Part shown: positions 54,208 through 63,385 of the stretch, in pieces
Numbering within the stretch: position 1 is the stretch's first letter
Layout of the letters: the number at the start of each line of letters is the position of its first letter
Source: Rhizobium sp. CF080
GTDB taxonomy: Bacteria; Pseudomonadota; Alphaproteobacteria; Rhizobiales; Rhizobiaceae
DNA: 64,000 nucleotides
Direction: 5' to 3'
Assembly: GCF_000282095.2 (NCBI RefSeq)
Contig: NZ_AKKC02000016.1
Location: 310,001 to 374,000 of the forward strand
Position numbers and translations under genes: made by a program
The notes under the pieces: model-generated
What the model saw: the letters and a program-made list of their open reading frames with translations, nothing else
Told to the model about the DNA's origin: nothing
The model's database searches: none

Positions 54208-54956
54208 CACCGAACGACCTTGAAAATCCGATCCCAGCGCATGTTGGTCGGCCATTTCCAGATCTCGCGGAACGAGGTGTCGTTGCCGAGCGAGAAGAAG
54301 ATGACGCTGGCGCGACCGACCAGGTTTTCGGCGGGCACGTAACCGACGTCGAAACGGCTGTCGAGCGAGTTGTCGCGGTTGTCGCCCATGAAGAAGTAAT
54401 GGCCGGCCGGAACGACGAATTCCTGGGTATTGTCACCGCGCGAAACCGGCGAATGGTCGAGCGTGTCATAGGTGACGCCGTTATCGAGCGTTTCGCGGAA
54501 GACCGGCACGTCGGTGCCGGGGTCGAGGCTGTAATCGGAGGTGAAGGTGCCGTCGCCCTGCTTGGGGACCGGCTTGCCGTTGACCAGCAGCACACCGTTG
54601 GTGACCTGGACGCGGTCGCCCGGCAGGCCGATCAGGCGCTTGATATAGTCGATATCCGGATGGCTCGGCAGGCGGAAGACGATGACATCGCCGCGCTTCG
54701 GCTCCTTGAATTCCAGGATACGGCCGGAAAACAGGTCAGGCGAGAACGGCAGGGAGTATTTCGAATAACCGTAGGCGAACTTGTTGACGAAGATATAGTC
54801 GCCGACGAGCAGGGTCGGCATCATCGAGCCGGACGGGATGGTGAAGGGCTGGAAGAGCACCGTGCGGATCACCATCGCCAGCAGCAGAGCCTGGATGATG
54901 ACCTTGATGTTTTCCCACAGACTGTTCTGCGACTTCGTCTCGGCTTTATCGGACAC
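54207..54956 (-). CDS. lepB: Signal peptidase I
   Basis: 249-aa inner-membrane serine protease that removes signal peptides. The catalytic dyad is Ser44 (PSGSMMPTL) and Lys106 (DYIKRLIGLPGD); further family blocks GDNRDNSLDSRF and the single N-terminal transmembrane helix (about residues 17-37) are intact. Its stop overlaps the rnc start by one base. Upstream acpS is 83 bases away. Confidence 0.96.
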   Translation of the reverse strand: MSDKAETKSQNSLWENIKVIIQALLLAMVIRTVLFQPFTIPSGSMMPTLLVGDYIFVNKFAYGYSKYSLPFSPDLFSGRILEFKEPKRGDVIVFRLPSHPDIDYIKRLIGLPGDRVQVTNGVLLVNGKPVPKQGDGTFTSDYSLDPGTDVPVFRETLDNGVTYDTLDHSPVSRGDNTQEFVVPAGHYFFMGDNRDNSLDSRFDVGYVPAENLVGRASVIFFSLGNDTSFREIWKWPTNMRWDRIFKVVR

Positions 54957-55039
54957 GTTTGACGTCTTTCTGTTCGGCTCGGCTGTTGCCAGCGGTTTTG
55001 CGTTCTCTAAACCCTTCGCAAAGCGGCGGCAATGGTCGA

Positions 55040-55441
55040 TTAGGCCGCGAGGCGGGCTTCGATCACCACAAACGCCTGCGCATAAGGGTATTCGTCGGTG
55101 ATGGTGATGTGAATAACCGCTTCGTGGCCGGCCGGCATCATGCTTGAAAGATGCTCCGCAGCCCCGCCCGTCAGCACCATGGTCGGCCGTCCGCCGGGCA
55201 GGTTGACGACGCCCATGTCCTTCCAGAACACGCCGTGGGCGATGCCGGTGCCGAGCGCCTTGGAACAGGCCTCCTTGGCGGCGAACCGCTTGGCATAGGA
55301 GGCGGCGCGGTTCTGGCGGCGGTCGGATTTCGCCCGCTCGATCTCGGTGAAACAGCGATGGGTGAAACGCTCGCCGAACCGTTCAATGGATTTCTCCACG
55401 CGTCTTATATCGATGAGGTCACTGCCCATGCCGATGATCAT
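55040..55441 (-). CDS. acpS: Holo-[acyl-carrier-protein] synthase
   Basis: 133-aa enzyme that attaches 4'-phosphopantetheine to acyl carrier protein. Metal and substrate residues Asp8 (GMGSDLIDI) and Glu57 ([11 protein letters not shown]) are present, and the length is typical. It lies in the acpS-lepB-rnc-era order on the minus strand. ATG at 55441. Confidence 0.96.
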   Translation of the reverse strand: MIIGMGSDLIDIRRVEKSIERFGERFTHRCFTEIERAKSDRRQNRAASYAKRFAAKEACSKALGTGIAHGVFWKDMGVVNLPGGRPTMVLTGGAAEHLSSMMPAGHEAVIHITITDEYPYAQAFVVIEARLAA

Positions 55442-55481
55442 GACATCTTCCTTGCGGCGCCCGGCCGGTTCTCGTCAGTCT

Positions 55482-56042
55482 TTATACTGACTTGAGGGCT
55501 CCGGCCCGCGCCGTCAAGCGTTCCAGGCGCCGGTTGCGGAAACTGCGCACGCCGAGATAGGTGACTGCGTAAAATACCAGGCCGCAGAGGATACCCGGCG
55601 GCAGGGAGCCGATCAGCATCGGCTCGAGGATCGGCCGCCAGAGCTGCGAGAAATCGAGATGGTGGAAAAGCCGGCCGAGATCGAGATTGTCGTGGCCTGA
55701 GGCCTGATTGCCGAGCATCGTCTCGCCGATCTTCCAGGTGAGCGGCCAGATGATCGGACAGGTGATGGGATTGGCAAACGTGGTACCGAGCGCAGCCGCG
55801 ATCATGCTGCCGCCGAAGAGATAGGCGAGCGGGATGGCAAACAGGATGTGGAGGCCGAGGAAGGGCGTCCAGGCGCTGACCACGCCGATCGCAAGACCTG
55901 CCGCGACTGCATGCGGGGAGCCGCCGATGCGCATGACCTTCAGGCGATAATAATCGAGGACGCGGCGGAAGCCCTTGGGAGGCAGGACGGCCCGGCGCAG
56001 TCTTTCACGAAAAGCAAGCGGTGTACGGCGGCGAAACGGCAT
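55482..56042 (-). CDS. DUF2062 membrane protein
   Basis: 186-aa protein with a positively charged start (MPFRRRTPLAFRERLRR) and about three hydrophobic helices, containing HAVAAGLAIGVVSAWTPFLG and TFANPITCPIIWPL blocks characteristic of DUF2062. Function unknown. It lies 40 bases before acpS on the same strand and is probably the first gene of the DUF2062-acpS-lepB-rnc-era operon. Confidence 0.88.
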   Translation of the reverse strand: MPFRRRTPLAFRERLRRAVLPPKGFRRVLDYYRLKVMRIGGSPHAVAAGLAIGVVSAWTPFLGLHILFAIPLAYLFGGSMIAAALGTTFANPITCPIIWPLTWKIGETMLGNQASGHDNLDLGRLFHHLDFSQLWRPILEPMLIGSLPPGILCGLVFYAVTYLGVRSFRNRRLERLTARAGALKSV

Positions 56043-56274
56043 GGGTGCGCATCTGGTTCGGCAGCGGGATCTTCATCCGACGGCTGCGGGAATCTTCGAT
56101 CAAACAGGCTTTAGCCCAAGCCGAAGATGATGGCGAAAATTGGCCCGTCTCGCTGGAGATAAGGTTTTCGCGGAGGTGATCGGGTCTTCGGCCGCATCGA
56201 CGCGGCACGGGAAGACATGCATCTGCCGCGCGGCGATTTTCCGCGCGAACGGGTGACTGATCGGAGCGTATCGC

Positions 56275-56430
56275 TTAGAAGGACGACTTGCGGAACATGC
56301 CGCGGTCGACCTGGCGCATGCGGTATTCGAGGTCGATCCGGTCGTTGGCTTCGTTCAGGTAAGCGACTTCGCGGTCCTGGGTTGTTGGGACGCGGAAAGC
56401 GCGGGCGAACTTGCGTACTGTGTCAAACAT
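56275..56430 (-). CDS. DUF3563 small protein
   Basis: 51-aa protein, too short for ordinary long-frame calling. Sequence pattern FDTVRKFARAFRVP...EVAYLNEANDRIDLEYRMRQ fits DUF3563, a short rhizobial/burkholderial family (LNEA-x-D-x-x-DLEYR-x-RQ). ATG at 56430 follows GAAAGAAACA with a weak site; an upstream extension was rejected. It appears helical, acidic-basic mixed, and cytoplasmic. Stands alone between DUF2062 and an FAD oxidoreductase gene. Confidence 0.75.
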   Translation of the reverse strand: MFDTVRKFARAFRVPTTQDREVAYLNEANDRIDLEYRMRQVDRGMFRKSSF

Positions 56431-56719
56431 GATTGTTTCTTTCTCTCTTATGTTGCGATGCACAATATAAGACGAGGCATCGGGTTTTACCAACGCCGCA
56501 ACCGCTGGTCAGCCCTGCGTAGGAAGCATGGCGGGTTAACGATGATGCGCAGAAAATGGGCGGGCAAGTCGAGGTCGCCAGGCGTGAGGCTTCATCATCT
56601 AGCGTGAATCGAGAAAGCTCTATCGGCGTATTGGTGTCTTTCCGAGCCCCCTTTTCCTTGGCTAAATCAACCCTCGGACTCGTCGGACATGATGGGCGGC
56701 GGACATCAGGGAGGGTGCC

Positions 56720-58198
56720 ATGGATGATCAGAAGGTTTCGGTGAAGGAGATTCGTCAAAACGAGAACCGCTTCCTGAGCTCCGACATCTTTGAATCAGGG
56801 CACTATGTCTTCCCCCGCCGCAACGGAGAAGGCGTCCTGAGGGAAGAGGCGCGCGACATTCCGGTCTATCATCGCTGCGACGTGCTGGTCGTTGGTGGGG
56901 GACCATCCGGAACCGCGGCAGCGCTCGCCGCTGCGCGAACCGGGGCGGACGTCGTGGTGCTGGAGCGCTACAATCATCTCGGCGGCCTTTCCACGGGCGG
57001 CGTGGTGATCTGGATCGACCGGATGACCGACTGGGAAGGACGGCAGGTCATTCGCGGATTTGCCGAGGAGGTTCTCGGCCGTCTTCCGCCCGAGGCCGTC
57101 GCGGGGCCGGACAGGAGCCTCTGGGGGCAGCGGGATGCGGATCTCGCAAAATACTGGCGGCTGCGCACCTCCGCCTTCCACGGCATCGTCACCTGGGCGC
57201 CGACCATCGATCCCGAGCGGCTGAAACTGATCTCGCAGGAAATGCTGATAGAGGCCGGCGTGCGGATCGTCTTCCATTCCTGGGCGGCGACGCCGGTGGT
57301 CGAGGACGGCGCGGTAAAGGGGGTCATCTTCGAAAGCAAGGAAGGCCGCCAGGGGCTGATGGCCAAGGTCGTGGTCGACTGCACCGGCGACGGCGACGTT
57401 TTTGCGCGCGCGGGCGCAAATTTCGAGGCCGATATCGAGGAAGGCGACGTGCACCACTCGATGAATACCGGCTTCATGCTGGGCGGCGTCGACATGGCCA
57501 CATGGCTCGCCTTCCGATCCGAGCAGGAGCAGGCATTTACGGAATTCAACGCGCTGGGGCGCGACCAGCTCGGGTTCTTCCAGACGCCATACGTTTCCTG
57601 GCGCAACGACATCGCGCTGTTCCTCGGCCCCCGGCAATCGGGCCTTTCGGCGCTCAACGTCGACGACATGACGGAAGTCGAAATCCGCTCGCACCGGTTC
57701 ATGCAGTCGCATTGCGAATTCTTCCGCAGCCATGCGCCGGGGTTCAAGGACGCCTACATGCTGCTCAGCGCGCCGCAGCTGGGCGTCCGGCATACGCGGC
57801 GCCTGGCGGGTGTCGGACGGATCGAGCGCGGCCAGTGGGGAAGCGGCGCGGTGCAGCCAGACGAAGTCGGCGTCAGCCCTTCGGTGTCGCCAAAATTTCC
57901 GGTTCTTTCGGTGCCCTACGGAGCGCTCGTGCCGGCAAGGCTGGACGGACTGCTCGCTGCCGGACGGCACATCTCCTGCGATGCGAACAGCCACGGCTTC
58001 ATGCGCGAGATTCCGCAGTGCTGGCTGACGGGGCAGGCTGCGGGTGCCGCGGCAGGAATTGCGGCCAATCGCGGCGTGGCGCCGCGGAATGTGGATATCG
58101 CGGAGCTGCAGGCGACGCTGCGGGCTCAGGGGGCGTTTGTGCGGGATGCGAGCGAGGCGGTTCAGGTGGCGAGCCAAGCGGAGACGGTGTCCGGCTGA
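56720..58198 (+). CDS. FAD-dependent oxidoreductase
   Basis: 492-aa flavoprotein of the FAD_oxidored type. Dinucleotide-binding motif VVGGGPSGTAAALAAARTGA near residue 55, acidic end of strand 2 (VVLERYNHLGG), and a C-terminal FAD-contact block GLLAAGRHISCDANSHGFMR ... GAAAGIAANRG. A putative substrate domain lies between (residues about 150-380). Substrate unknown. Embedded in a housekeeping cluster between DUF3563 and rel but on the opposite strand, and followed by an inverted palindromic pair; a later insertion into this region is likely. Confidence 0.88.
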   Translation: MDDQKVSVKEIRQNENRFLSSDIFESGHYVFPRRNGEGVLREEARDIPVYHRCDVLVVGGGPSGTAAALAAARTGADVVVLERYNHLGGLSTGGVVIWIDRMTDWEGRQVIRGFAEEVLGRLPPEAVAGPDRSLWGQRDADLAKYWRLRTSAFHGIVTWAPTIDPERLKLISQEMLIEAGVRIVFHSWAATPVVEDGAVKGVIFESKEGRQGLMAKVVVDCTGDGDVFARAGANFEADIEEGDVHHSMNTGFMLGGVDMATWLAFRSEQEQAFTEFNALGRDQLGFFQTPYVSWRNDIALFLGPRQSGLSALNVDDMTEVEIRSHRFMQSHCEFFRSHAPGFKDAYMLLSAPQLGVRHTRRLAGVGRIERGQWGSGAVQPDEVGVSPSVSPKFPVLSVPYGALVPARLDGLLAAGRHISCDANSHGFMREIPQCWLTGQAAGAAAGIAANRGVAPRNVDIAELQATLRAQGAFVRDASEAVQVASQAETVSG

Positions 58199-58219
58199 TT
58201 GTTAGGTAAGCGGCGGGCT

Positions 58220-58360
58220 CCCTTCTCCCCCCTTGCGGGGGAGATGTCGCCAGAGGCGACAGAGGGGGGTGGTGCCGCATATTCCATGGGTCGTTGAGTT
58301 CGCTGAGCTACCCCCCTCTGTCAGCTCTGCTGACATCTCCCCCGCAAGGGGGGAGAAGGG
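58220..58360. repeat. Inverted palindromic element pair (variant)
   Basis: Copies at about 58220-58270 and 58310-58360 are reverse-complementary in their outer arms (CCCTTCTCCCCCCTTGCGGG side), with different inner palindromes: GTCGCCAGAGGCGAC in the first and GTCAGCTCTGCTGAC in the second. The two inner stems preserve pairing while changing sequence, a covariation suggesting that RNA or DNA structure is selected. Located between the FAD oxidoreductase and rel genes. Confidence 0.75.
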
Positions 58361-58374
58361 GCTTGCCGCGCCCC

Positions 58375-60591
58375 TCAGTCATACACCCGCTTGACGTTCG
58401 CGACGCAATCCAAGTCTTTCATCTGGCTCAACAGTTGGTTCAGCTGGCGCAGGTCCCAGACCTCCACCTCCATGGTGATCTCGGAAAAATCGGCAGCGCG
58501 GTTGCTGCCCATGGTCAGCGTTCTGATGTTGATGTCGAGATGGGCGATCGTCTGGGTGACGGTCGCGAGCGTGCCGGGTTCGTTCAGCGTATTAACCTCG
58601 ATGCGGGCGAGGAAGCGGGACTTGTTGGCCTCGTCGAGATCCCAGCGCACGTCGATCCAGCGTTCCGGCTGGTCGTCGAACCGCTGCAGGGCGGACGCCT
58701 GGATCGGGTAGATGGTGATGCCCTTGTCCTTGTCCATGATGCCGACGATGCGGTCGCCCGGCACCGCGCCGCTCGGCGCGAACCTGACCTGCATGTTGCC
58801 GGTAAGTCCGCGGATCGGCAGCGGATCGGGGCCGGCCTCGAGCTCTTCCGGCGAGACGCGCCGCTGGTTCGGCAACTTGAAGATCATGCCCGAGGCGCTG
58901 CGCATGTTGAACCAGCCGTCGTCGGCGGCCGGCTTCACGGTGACGCGCTCGTCCTTGTAATCGGGGAAGACGGCGCGCAGCACATCGAGCGAGGAAAGCT
59001 CACCACGCCCGACGGCGGCGATCGCATCCTCGACATCCTTGTGCGCCAGACGGGGCAGCGCGGGCTTGAGCGTATCGCGGGCAAAGACCTTGCCGGCGCG
59101 CTCGAAGGTGCGCTCCAGGATGCGGTGGCCGAGGCCTGCATATTGCTTGCGGATCGCCATGCGGGTGGCGCGGCGGATCGCCGAACGCGCCTTGCCCGTC
59201 ACGACGATCTCTTCCCAGGCGGCGGGCGGCACCTGCACGCCGGAGCGGATGATCTCTACCTCGTCGCCGTTGTTCAGCCTCGTGACCAGCGGCATGATGC
59301 GGCCGTTGATCTTGGCGCCGACCGTGGTGTTGCCGATATTGGTGTGGACCGCGTAGGCGAAATCGATCGGGGTCGCCCCGCGCGGCAGGGCGATCAGCTT
59401 GCCCTTGGGGGTGAAACAGAAGACCTGGTCCTGGAACAGTTCGAGCTTGGTATGCTCCAGGAACTCTTCCGGATTGTCGCCTTCGGCCAGTGACTCGATC
59501 GTGTGCCGCAGCCAGGAATAGGCGTTGGATTCCTTCGGCAGCAACTCCCCGCCCCTGCCGTCCTTGTAGAGCGCATGCGCGGCGATCCCGTATTCGGCGA
59601 TCTCCTGCATCAGCTGGGTGCGAATCTGCAGCTCGATGCGCTGGCGCGAGGGGCCGACGATAGTGGTGTGGATGGAGCGATAGTCGTTCTGCTTCGGGTT
59701 CGAGATATAGTCCTTGAAGCGGCCGGGCACGACGCGCCAGCGGGTGTGGACGATGCCGAGCGCCCGGTAACAGGACGGGATATCGCCGACGATGATGCGG
59801 AAACCGTAGACGTCCGAAAGCTGCTCGAAGGACAGCGACTTCGACTGCATCTTGCGGAACACCGAATAGGGTTTCTTCTGGCGGCCCTTGACGAAGGCGT
59901 CCTTGAGGCCGTTGGCGATCAGCAACTCACGCAGCTCGTCCTCGATCTTCTTGATCAGGCCCTCGTTACGGGCTTCGAGATCGGCGAGCCTCTGGGTGAC
60001 CGTCTCGTAGGCCTCCGGGTTCATGTAACGGAACGAAAGCTCCTCCAGCTCGTCGCGCATGTCCTGCATGCCCATGCGGCCGGCAAGCGGCGCATAGATA
60101 TCCATGGTCTCTTCGGAGATGCGCGCCTTCTGCTCGGCCTTCATGTGCTCGAGCGTGCGCATGTTGTGCAGGCGGTCGGCGAGCTTAACGAGGAGGACGC
60201 GCACGTCGTCGGAAATGGCGAGCAGCAGCTTGCGCAGGTTCTCGGCCTGCTTGGCTTTCTTCGACACGAGGTCGAGGCGTTTCAGCTTGGTGAGCCCCTC
60301 GACCAGCCGGCCGATGTCCTCGCCGAACAGTTCGTCGATCTCGGCGCGGGTGGCGGTGGTATCCTCGATCGTGTCGTGCAGCAGGGCGACCGCGATGGTC
60401 GACTCGTCGAGATGCATGTCGGTGAGGATGGCGGCGACTTCGAGCGGGTGGGAAATGTAAGGGTCGCCGCTGGCGCGCTTCTGCTGGCCATGCTTCTGCA
60501 TGGCGTAGACATAGGCCTTGTTGAGCAGAGCTTCGTTGGCTTCGGGCTTGTATTTCTGGACCCGCTCCACGAGCTCGTATTGCCGCATCAT
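58375..60591 (-). CDS. rel: Bifunctional (p)ppGpp synthetase/hydrolase
   Basis: 738-aa RelA/SpoT-homologue that makes and degrades the alarmone (p)ppGpp, controlling the stringent response. N-terminal HD hydrolase with His48 (ISHPLEVAAIL) and His72-Asp73 (LLHDTIEDT); synthetase domain with NDYRSIHTTIVG and IELQIRT; TGS (FTPKGKLIALPRGATPIDFA) and C-terminal ACT domain. Both activities look intact. Start MMRQYELVERVQ at 60591 (or 60588) is family-typical; an upstream extension was rejected. rpoZ lies upstream on the same strand. Confidence 0.96.
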   Translation of the reverse strand: MMRQYELVERVQKYKPEANEALLNKAYVYAMQKHGQQKRASGDPYISHPLEVAAILTDMHLDESTIAVALLHDTIEDTTATRAEIDELFGEDIGRLVEGLTKLKRLDLVSKKAKQAENLRKLLLAISDDVRVLLVKLADRLHNMRTLEHMKAEQKARISEETMDIYAPLAGRMGMQDMRDELEELSFRYMNPEAYETVTQRLADLEARNEGLIKKIEDELRELLIANGLKDAFVKGRQKKPYSVFRKMQSKSLSFEQLSDVYGFRIIVGDIPSCYRALGIVHTRWRVVPGRFKDYISNPKQNDYRSIHTTIVGPSRQRIELQIRTQLMQEIAEYGIAAHALYKDGRGGELLPKESNAYSWLRHTIESLAEGDNPEEFLEHTKLELFQDQVFCFTPKGKLIALPRGATPIDFAYAVHTNIGNTTVGAKINGRIMPLVTRLNNGDEVEIIRSGVQVPPAAWEEIVVTGKARSAIRRATRMAIRKQYAGLGHRILERTFERAGKVFARDTLKPALPRLAHKDVEDAIAAVGRGELSSLDVLRAVFPDYKDERVTVKPAADDGWFNMRSASGMIFKLPNQRRVSPEELEAGPDPLPIRGLTGNMQVRFAPSGAVPGDRIVGIMDKDKGITIYPIQASALQRFDDQPERWIDVRWDLDEANKSRFLARIEVNTLNEPGTLATVTQTIAHLDINIRTLTMGSNRAADFSEITMEVEVWDLRQLNQLLSQMKDLDCVANVKRVYD

Positions 60592-60643
60592 CCTGAAAAA
60601 TGTCCTCGATACCGCTTCAGTGCCCGTGAATGGGCACCGGACG

Positions 60644-60679
60644 AAAAGAAAATGGCGCGCCAACCAGGAAGGTTGGCGC
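60644..60679 (-). terminator. Putative rpoZ terminator
   Basis: GCGCCAACC at 60657-60665 pairs with GGTTGGCGC at 60671-60679 through a 5-base loop. On the minus strand it is followed by a T-rich run (complement of AAAAGAAAA at 60644-60652), fitting intrinsic termination after rpoZ and before rel. Confidence 0.7.
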
Positions 60680-60749
60680 AGCCATCATAAAACATTCAAG
60701 CAGATTAGGGCGAGAGAATGAACGAAAACTTGCTAAGCGAATGTTTCGC

Positions 60750-61157
60750 TTAGTAATCGTCACTCTTTTCCGGCGGTACGAGACCTTCGATACCGGCAAG
60801 CAGCTCCTCTTCCGACATCTGGTCGAAGGTGACGGTTTCCGGAGCGTCGTCGTCCTCGTCGCGATCGGAGGCGACGGAAACGCCGCCGGCAGCGATCAGC
60901 GATGCCGGATCGGGCTCGGGCTCGTCCACTTCGACATGCTTCTGCAGCGAATGGATGAGGTCTTCCTTGAGGTCGTCCGGCGAGAGCGTCTCGTCGGCGA
61001 TTTCGCGCAGCGCCACGACCGGGTTCTTGTCATTGTCGCGGTCGATGGTGATCGAAGCGCCCTGCGAGATCTGGCGGGCGCGATGGCTCGCGAGCAGGAC
61101 CAGTTCGAACCGGTTGTCGACTTTGTCAATGCAATCTTCTACTGTGACACGGGCCAT
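60750..61157 (-). CDS. rpoZ: RNA polymerase omega subunit
   Basis: 135-aa small subunit that helps assemble RNA polymerase and senses ppGpp in some bacteria. Conserved [20 protein letters not shown] and the following [13 protein letters not shown] match the family, with a long acidic C-terminal tail ending EKSDDY. ATG at 61157 chosen; a longer frame upstream has no ribosome-binding site. It precedes rel, a common alphaproteobacterial neighbourhood. Confidence 0.96.
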   Translation of the reverse strand: MARVTVEDCIDKVDNRFELVLLASHRARQISQGASITIDRDNDKNPVVALREIADETLSPDDLKEDLIHSLQKHVEVDEPEPDPASLIAAGGVSVASDRDEDDDAPETVTFDQMSEEELLAGIEGLVPPEKSDDY

Positions 61158-61446
61158 TGCCTGTCCTTTGATCAGTGATTTTCGGAATTGATACGCCCGA
61201 TACAGGCATTGCGCGGCAAATTCAAGTTTTTCCTGATAATTGACTTTTGACAAGTCAGATCGCCTCTTCTGGGGGCGCCGGCGAAATTCAACCCCAAGCT
61301 GCTTGGATTATTGAGAATCGTGCCATAAATGACAGTTATATGAATAGTTCGTAATGTAGTGGATTATTCCGGAGATTTGGTTCGGCTTATATTGACCAGG
61401 CCTCCACCTGCAAAGCAGGTTCATAAGAAAAGGGGATGGAGACCAT

Positions 61447-62022
61447 ATGTTTGACCCAAGGGAGAAGATTGCTCTCTTTATAGACGGCGCAAATCTTTAC
61501 GCTGCTTCGAAAAGCCTCGGCTTCGACATCGATTACCGGAAATTGCTCAAGGCCTTTCAGAAACGCGGTTATCTTCTTCGCGCCTATTACTATACGGCCC
61601 TGATCGAGGACCAGGAATATTCTTCGATCCGCCCGCTGATCGACTGGCTCGACTACAACGGGTACAAGGTCGTCACCAAGCCGGCCAAGGAATTCACGGA
61701 CTCGATGGGCCGCCGCAAGATCAAGGGCAATATGGACATCGAACTTGCTATCGATGCCATGGAACAGTCCGAGACCGTCGACCATCTTGTGCTGTTTTCC
61801 GGCGACGGCGACTTCACCACGCTGGTCGAGGCGCTGCAGCGCAAGGGCCGCAAGGTTTCCGTGGTTTCGACCATGGCAACCCAGCCGCCGATGATCGCCG
61901 ATGACCTGCGCCGCCAGGCCGATCATTTCATCGATCTCGTATCGCTGAAGGCCGAAGTCGGCCGCGACCCGTCCGAACGCCCGGCCCGTCCGGCGGAATC
62001 GGCTGAGGCCGCCGATCTCTGA
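61447..62022 (+). CDS. NYN-domain (LabA-like PIN) nuclease-type protein
   Basis: 191-aa protein of the LabA/DUF88 NYN family. Conserved acidic sites: Asp near residue 12 (ALFIDGANLYAAS), Asp in GNMDIELAIDAM, and Asp-Gly-Asp-Phe (FSGDGDFTTLVEAL) with ensuing VSVVSTMATQP. NYN domains are PIN-like nucleases processing RNA. C-terminal Glu/Ala-rich tail. Divergent from rpoZ, with a good hairpin terminator downstream at 62056-62085. RNase activity is inferred from the motif set. Confidence 0.9.
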   Translation: MFDPREKIALFIDGANLYAASKSLGFDIDYRKLLKAFQKRGYLLRAYYYTALIEDQEYSSIRPLIDWLDYNGYKVVTKPAKEFTDSMGRRKIKGNMDIELAIDAMEQSETVDHLVLFSGDGDFTTLVEALQRKGRKVSVVSTMATQPPMIADDLRRQADHFIDLVSLKAEVGRDPSERPARPAESAEAADL

Positions 62023-62055
62023 TCGAGGCGACACCTTGGATATCAAAAGGAAAAT

Positions 62056-62085
62056 AGGCGCCCGTTTTTCGGCGGCGCCTTTTTT
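62056..62085 (+). terminator. Intrinsic terminator of the NYN gene
   Basis: AGGCGCC at 62056-62062 pairs with GGCGCCT at 62074-62080, followed by TTTTTT at 62080-62085. Classic rho-independent form. Confidence 0.85.
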
Positions 62086-62107
62086 CGTTCTGGGCTAGAA
62101 AAGGTGC

Positions 62108-63169
62108 ATGCTTTTCGAACGCCCTTCCGACGACACCCTTTACGATGCCCTGGTCGCCCGCGACGCCTCCTATGAAGGCTTTGCCTGGGCGGCGGTGAAG
62201 ACGACCGGCATTTTCTGCCGCCTCACCTGCCCAGCCCGAAAGCCGAGGCGCGAGAATACCAGTTTCTTCGAGACGATCGCCGAATGCCTGGAGGCCGGTT
62301 TCCGGCCGTGCAACCGCTGCCGGCCGATGCTCAAGCTCGGCGAGACCGATCCGATGGTGACACGGTTGCTGACGGCGCTCGACGCCGAGCCCTTTCGCCG
62401 CTGGAGCGAGGAGGATGTCGTGTCGTTCGGTATCGATCCGTCGACCGCGCGGCGTGCCTTCAAGCGGCAGTTCGGCATGAGCTTCCTCGAAATTGCCAGG
62501 CTCAGGCGGATGGGCAAGGCGGCCGAGACGCTGAAGGAGGGTGCGAGCGTTCTCGATGCGCAGCTCGATGCCGGTTACGAATCCGGCAGCGGCTTTCGTA
62601 GCGCCGTGACGAAGCTGTTTGGCGCCGCGCCCGCCAGCCTGCGGAACAAGACCCTGCTGCGGGCGGACTGGGTCGAAACGCCGATCGGGCCGATGATGGC
62701 GATCGCCGACCAGCATTCACTGCACCTCCTCGAGTTCGCCGAACGTAAGGCGCTGCCGGCGGAGATCAGGAAACTTCAAAAGTTTACCGGCAGCGGCATC
62801 GTCATGGGACGGCATCCGCCGATCGACCAGATCGAGGCAGAGCTGAAGGCCTATTTCGCCGCCGAGGATCTGGGCTTCAAGACCCGGCTTGCCGGGCACG
62901 GATCGCCTTTCCAGCGCCAAGTCTGGGAGGCATTGCGGGCGATCCCGGCCGGGGTGTCCACGACTTATGGGGCGGTCGCGGCCGAGCTCAACCTCCCCTC
63001 CTCCACCCGCGCGGTGGCGGGCGCCAACGGCGCCAACCAGATCGCCATCGTCATCCCCTGCCATCGGCTGATCGGCGCCGATGGGAGCCTCACCGGTTAT
63101 GGCGGCGGGCTGTGGCGCAAGCGCTGGCTGCTGGAGCACGAGCGGCGGATGGTGGTGCGGAAGGGTTAG
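62108..63169 (+). CDS. ada: Ada: methylphosphotriester and O6-methylguanine DNA methyltransferase/regulator
   Basis: 353-aa bifunctional repair and activator protein. N-terminal zinc/methyl-acceptor domain has Cys37, Cys41, Cys68 and Cys71 (FCRLTCPAR, RPCNRCRPM); an AraC-type HTH (about residues 90-185) follows, then a C-terminal OGT domain with active-site Cys318 (IVIPCHRLIG) and VPxGxxxTYG-like AIPAGVSTTYGAVA. All acceptor residues are present. It would induce itself and other alkylation genes. ATG at 62108. Confidence 0.95.
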   Translation: MLFERPSDDTLYDALVARDASYEGFAWAAVKTTGIFCRLTCPARKPRRENTSFFETIAECLEAGFRPCNRCRPMLKLGETDPMVTRLLTALDAEPFRRWSEEDVVSFGIDPSTARRAFKRQFGMSFLEIARLRRMGKAAETLKEGASVLDAQLDAGYESGSGFRSAVTKLFGAAPASLRNKTLLRADWVETPIGPMMAIADQHSLHLLEFAERKALPAEIRKLQKFTGSGIVMGRHPPIDQIEAELKAYFAAEDLGFKTRLAGHGSPFQRQVWEALRAIPAGVSTTYGAVAAELNLPSSTRAVAGANGANQIAIVIPCHRLIGADGSLTGYGGGLWRKRWLLEHERRMVVRKG

Positions 63170-63194
63170 GGCGTTCGCGGTATCGCGGATGCTT

Positions 63195-63368
63195 ACCCCC
63201 CTCTGCCCTGCCGGGCATCTCCCCCTCAAGGGGGGAGATCGGGTGGAGCATGCTAACCGTTTCCTCTTTAAAGTCTCACCCTCGGCTGGAAAATTTGGGA
63301 GAATGACGGTCGCGCCGCTTGTGATCTCCCCCCTTGAGGGGGAGATGCCCGGCAGGGCAGAGGGGGGT
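63195..63368. repeat. RIME-like inverted pair
   Basis: Copies at about 63195-63241 and 63323-63368 facing each other, nearly identical to the 4786 pair, including CCCTGCCGGGCA and the CTCAAGGGG core. The 81-base centre is different from that at 4786. It lies between ada and the convergent flippase-like gene. Confidence 0.75.
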
Positions 63369-63385
63369 GACGCCACCCACCAATC

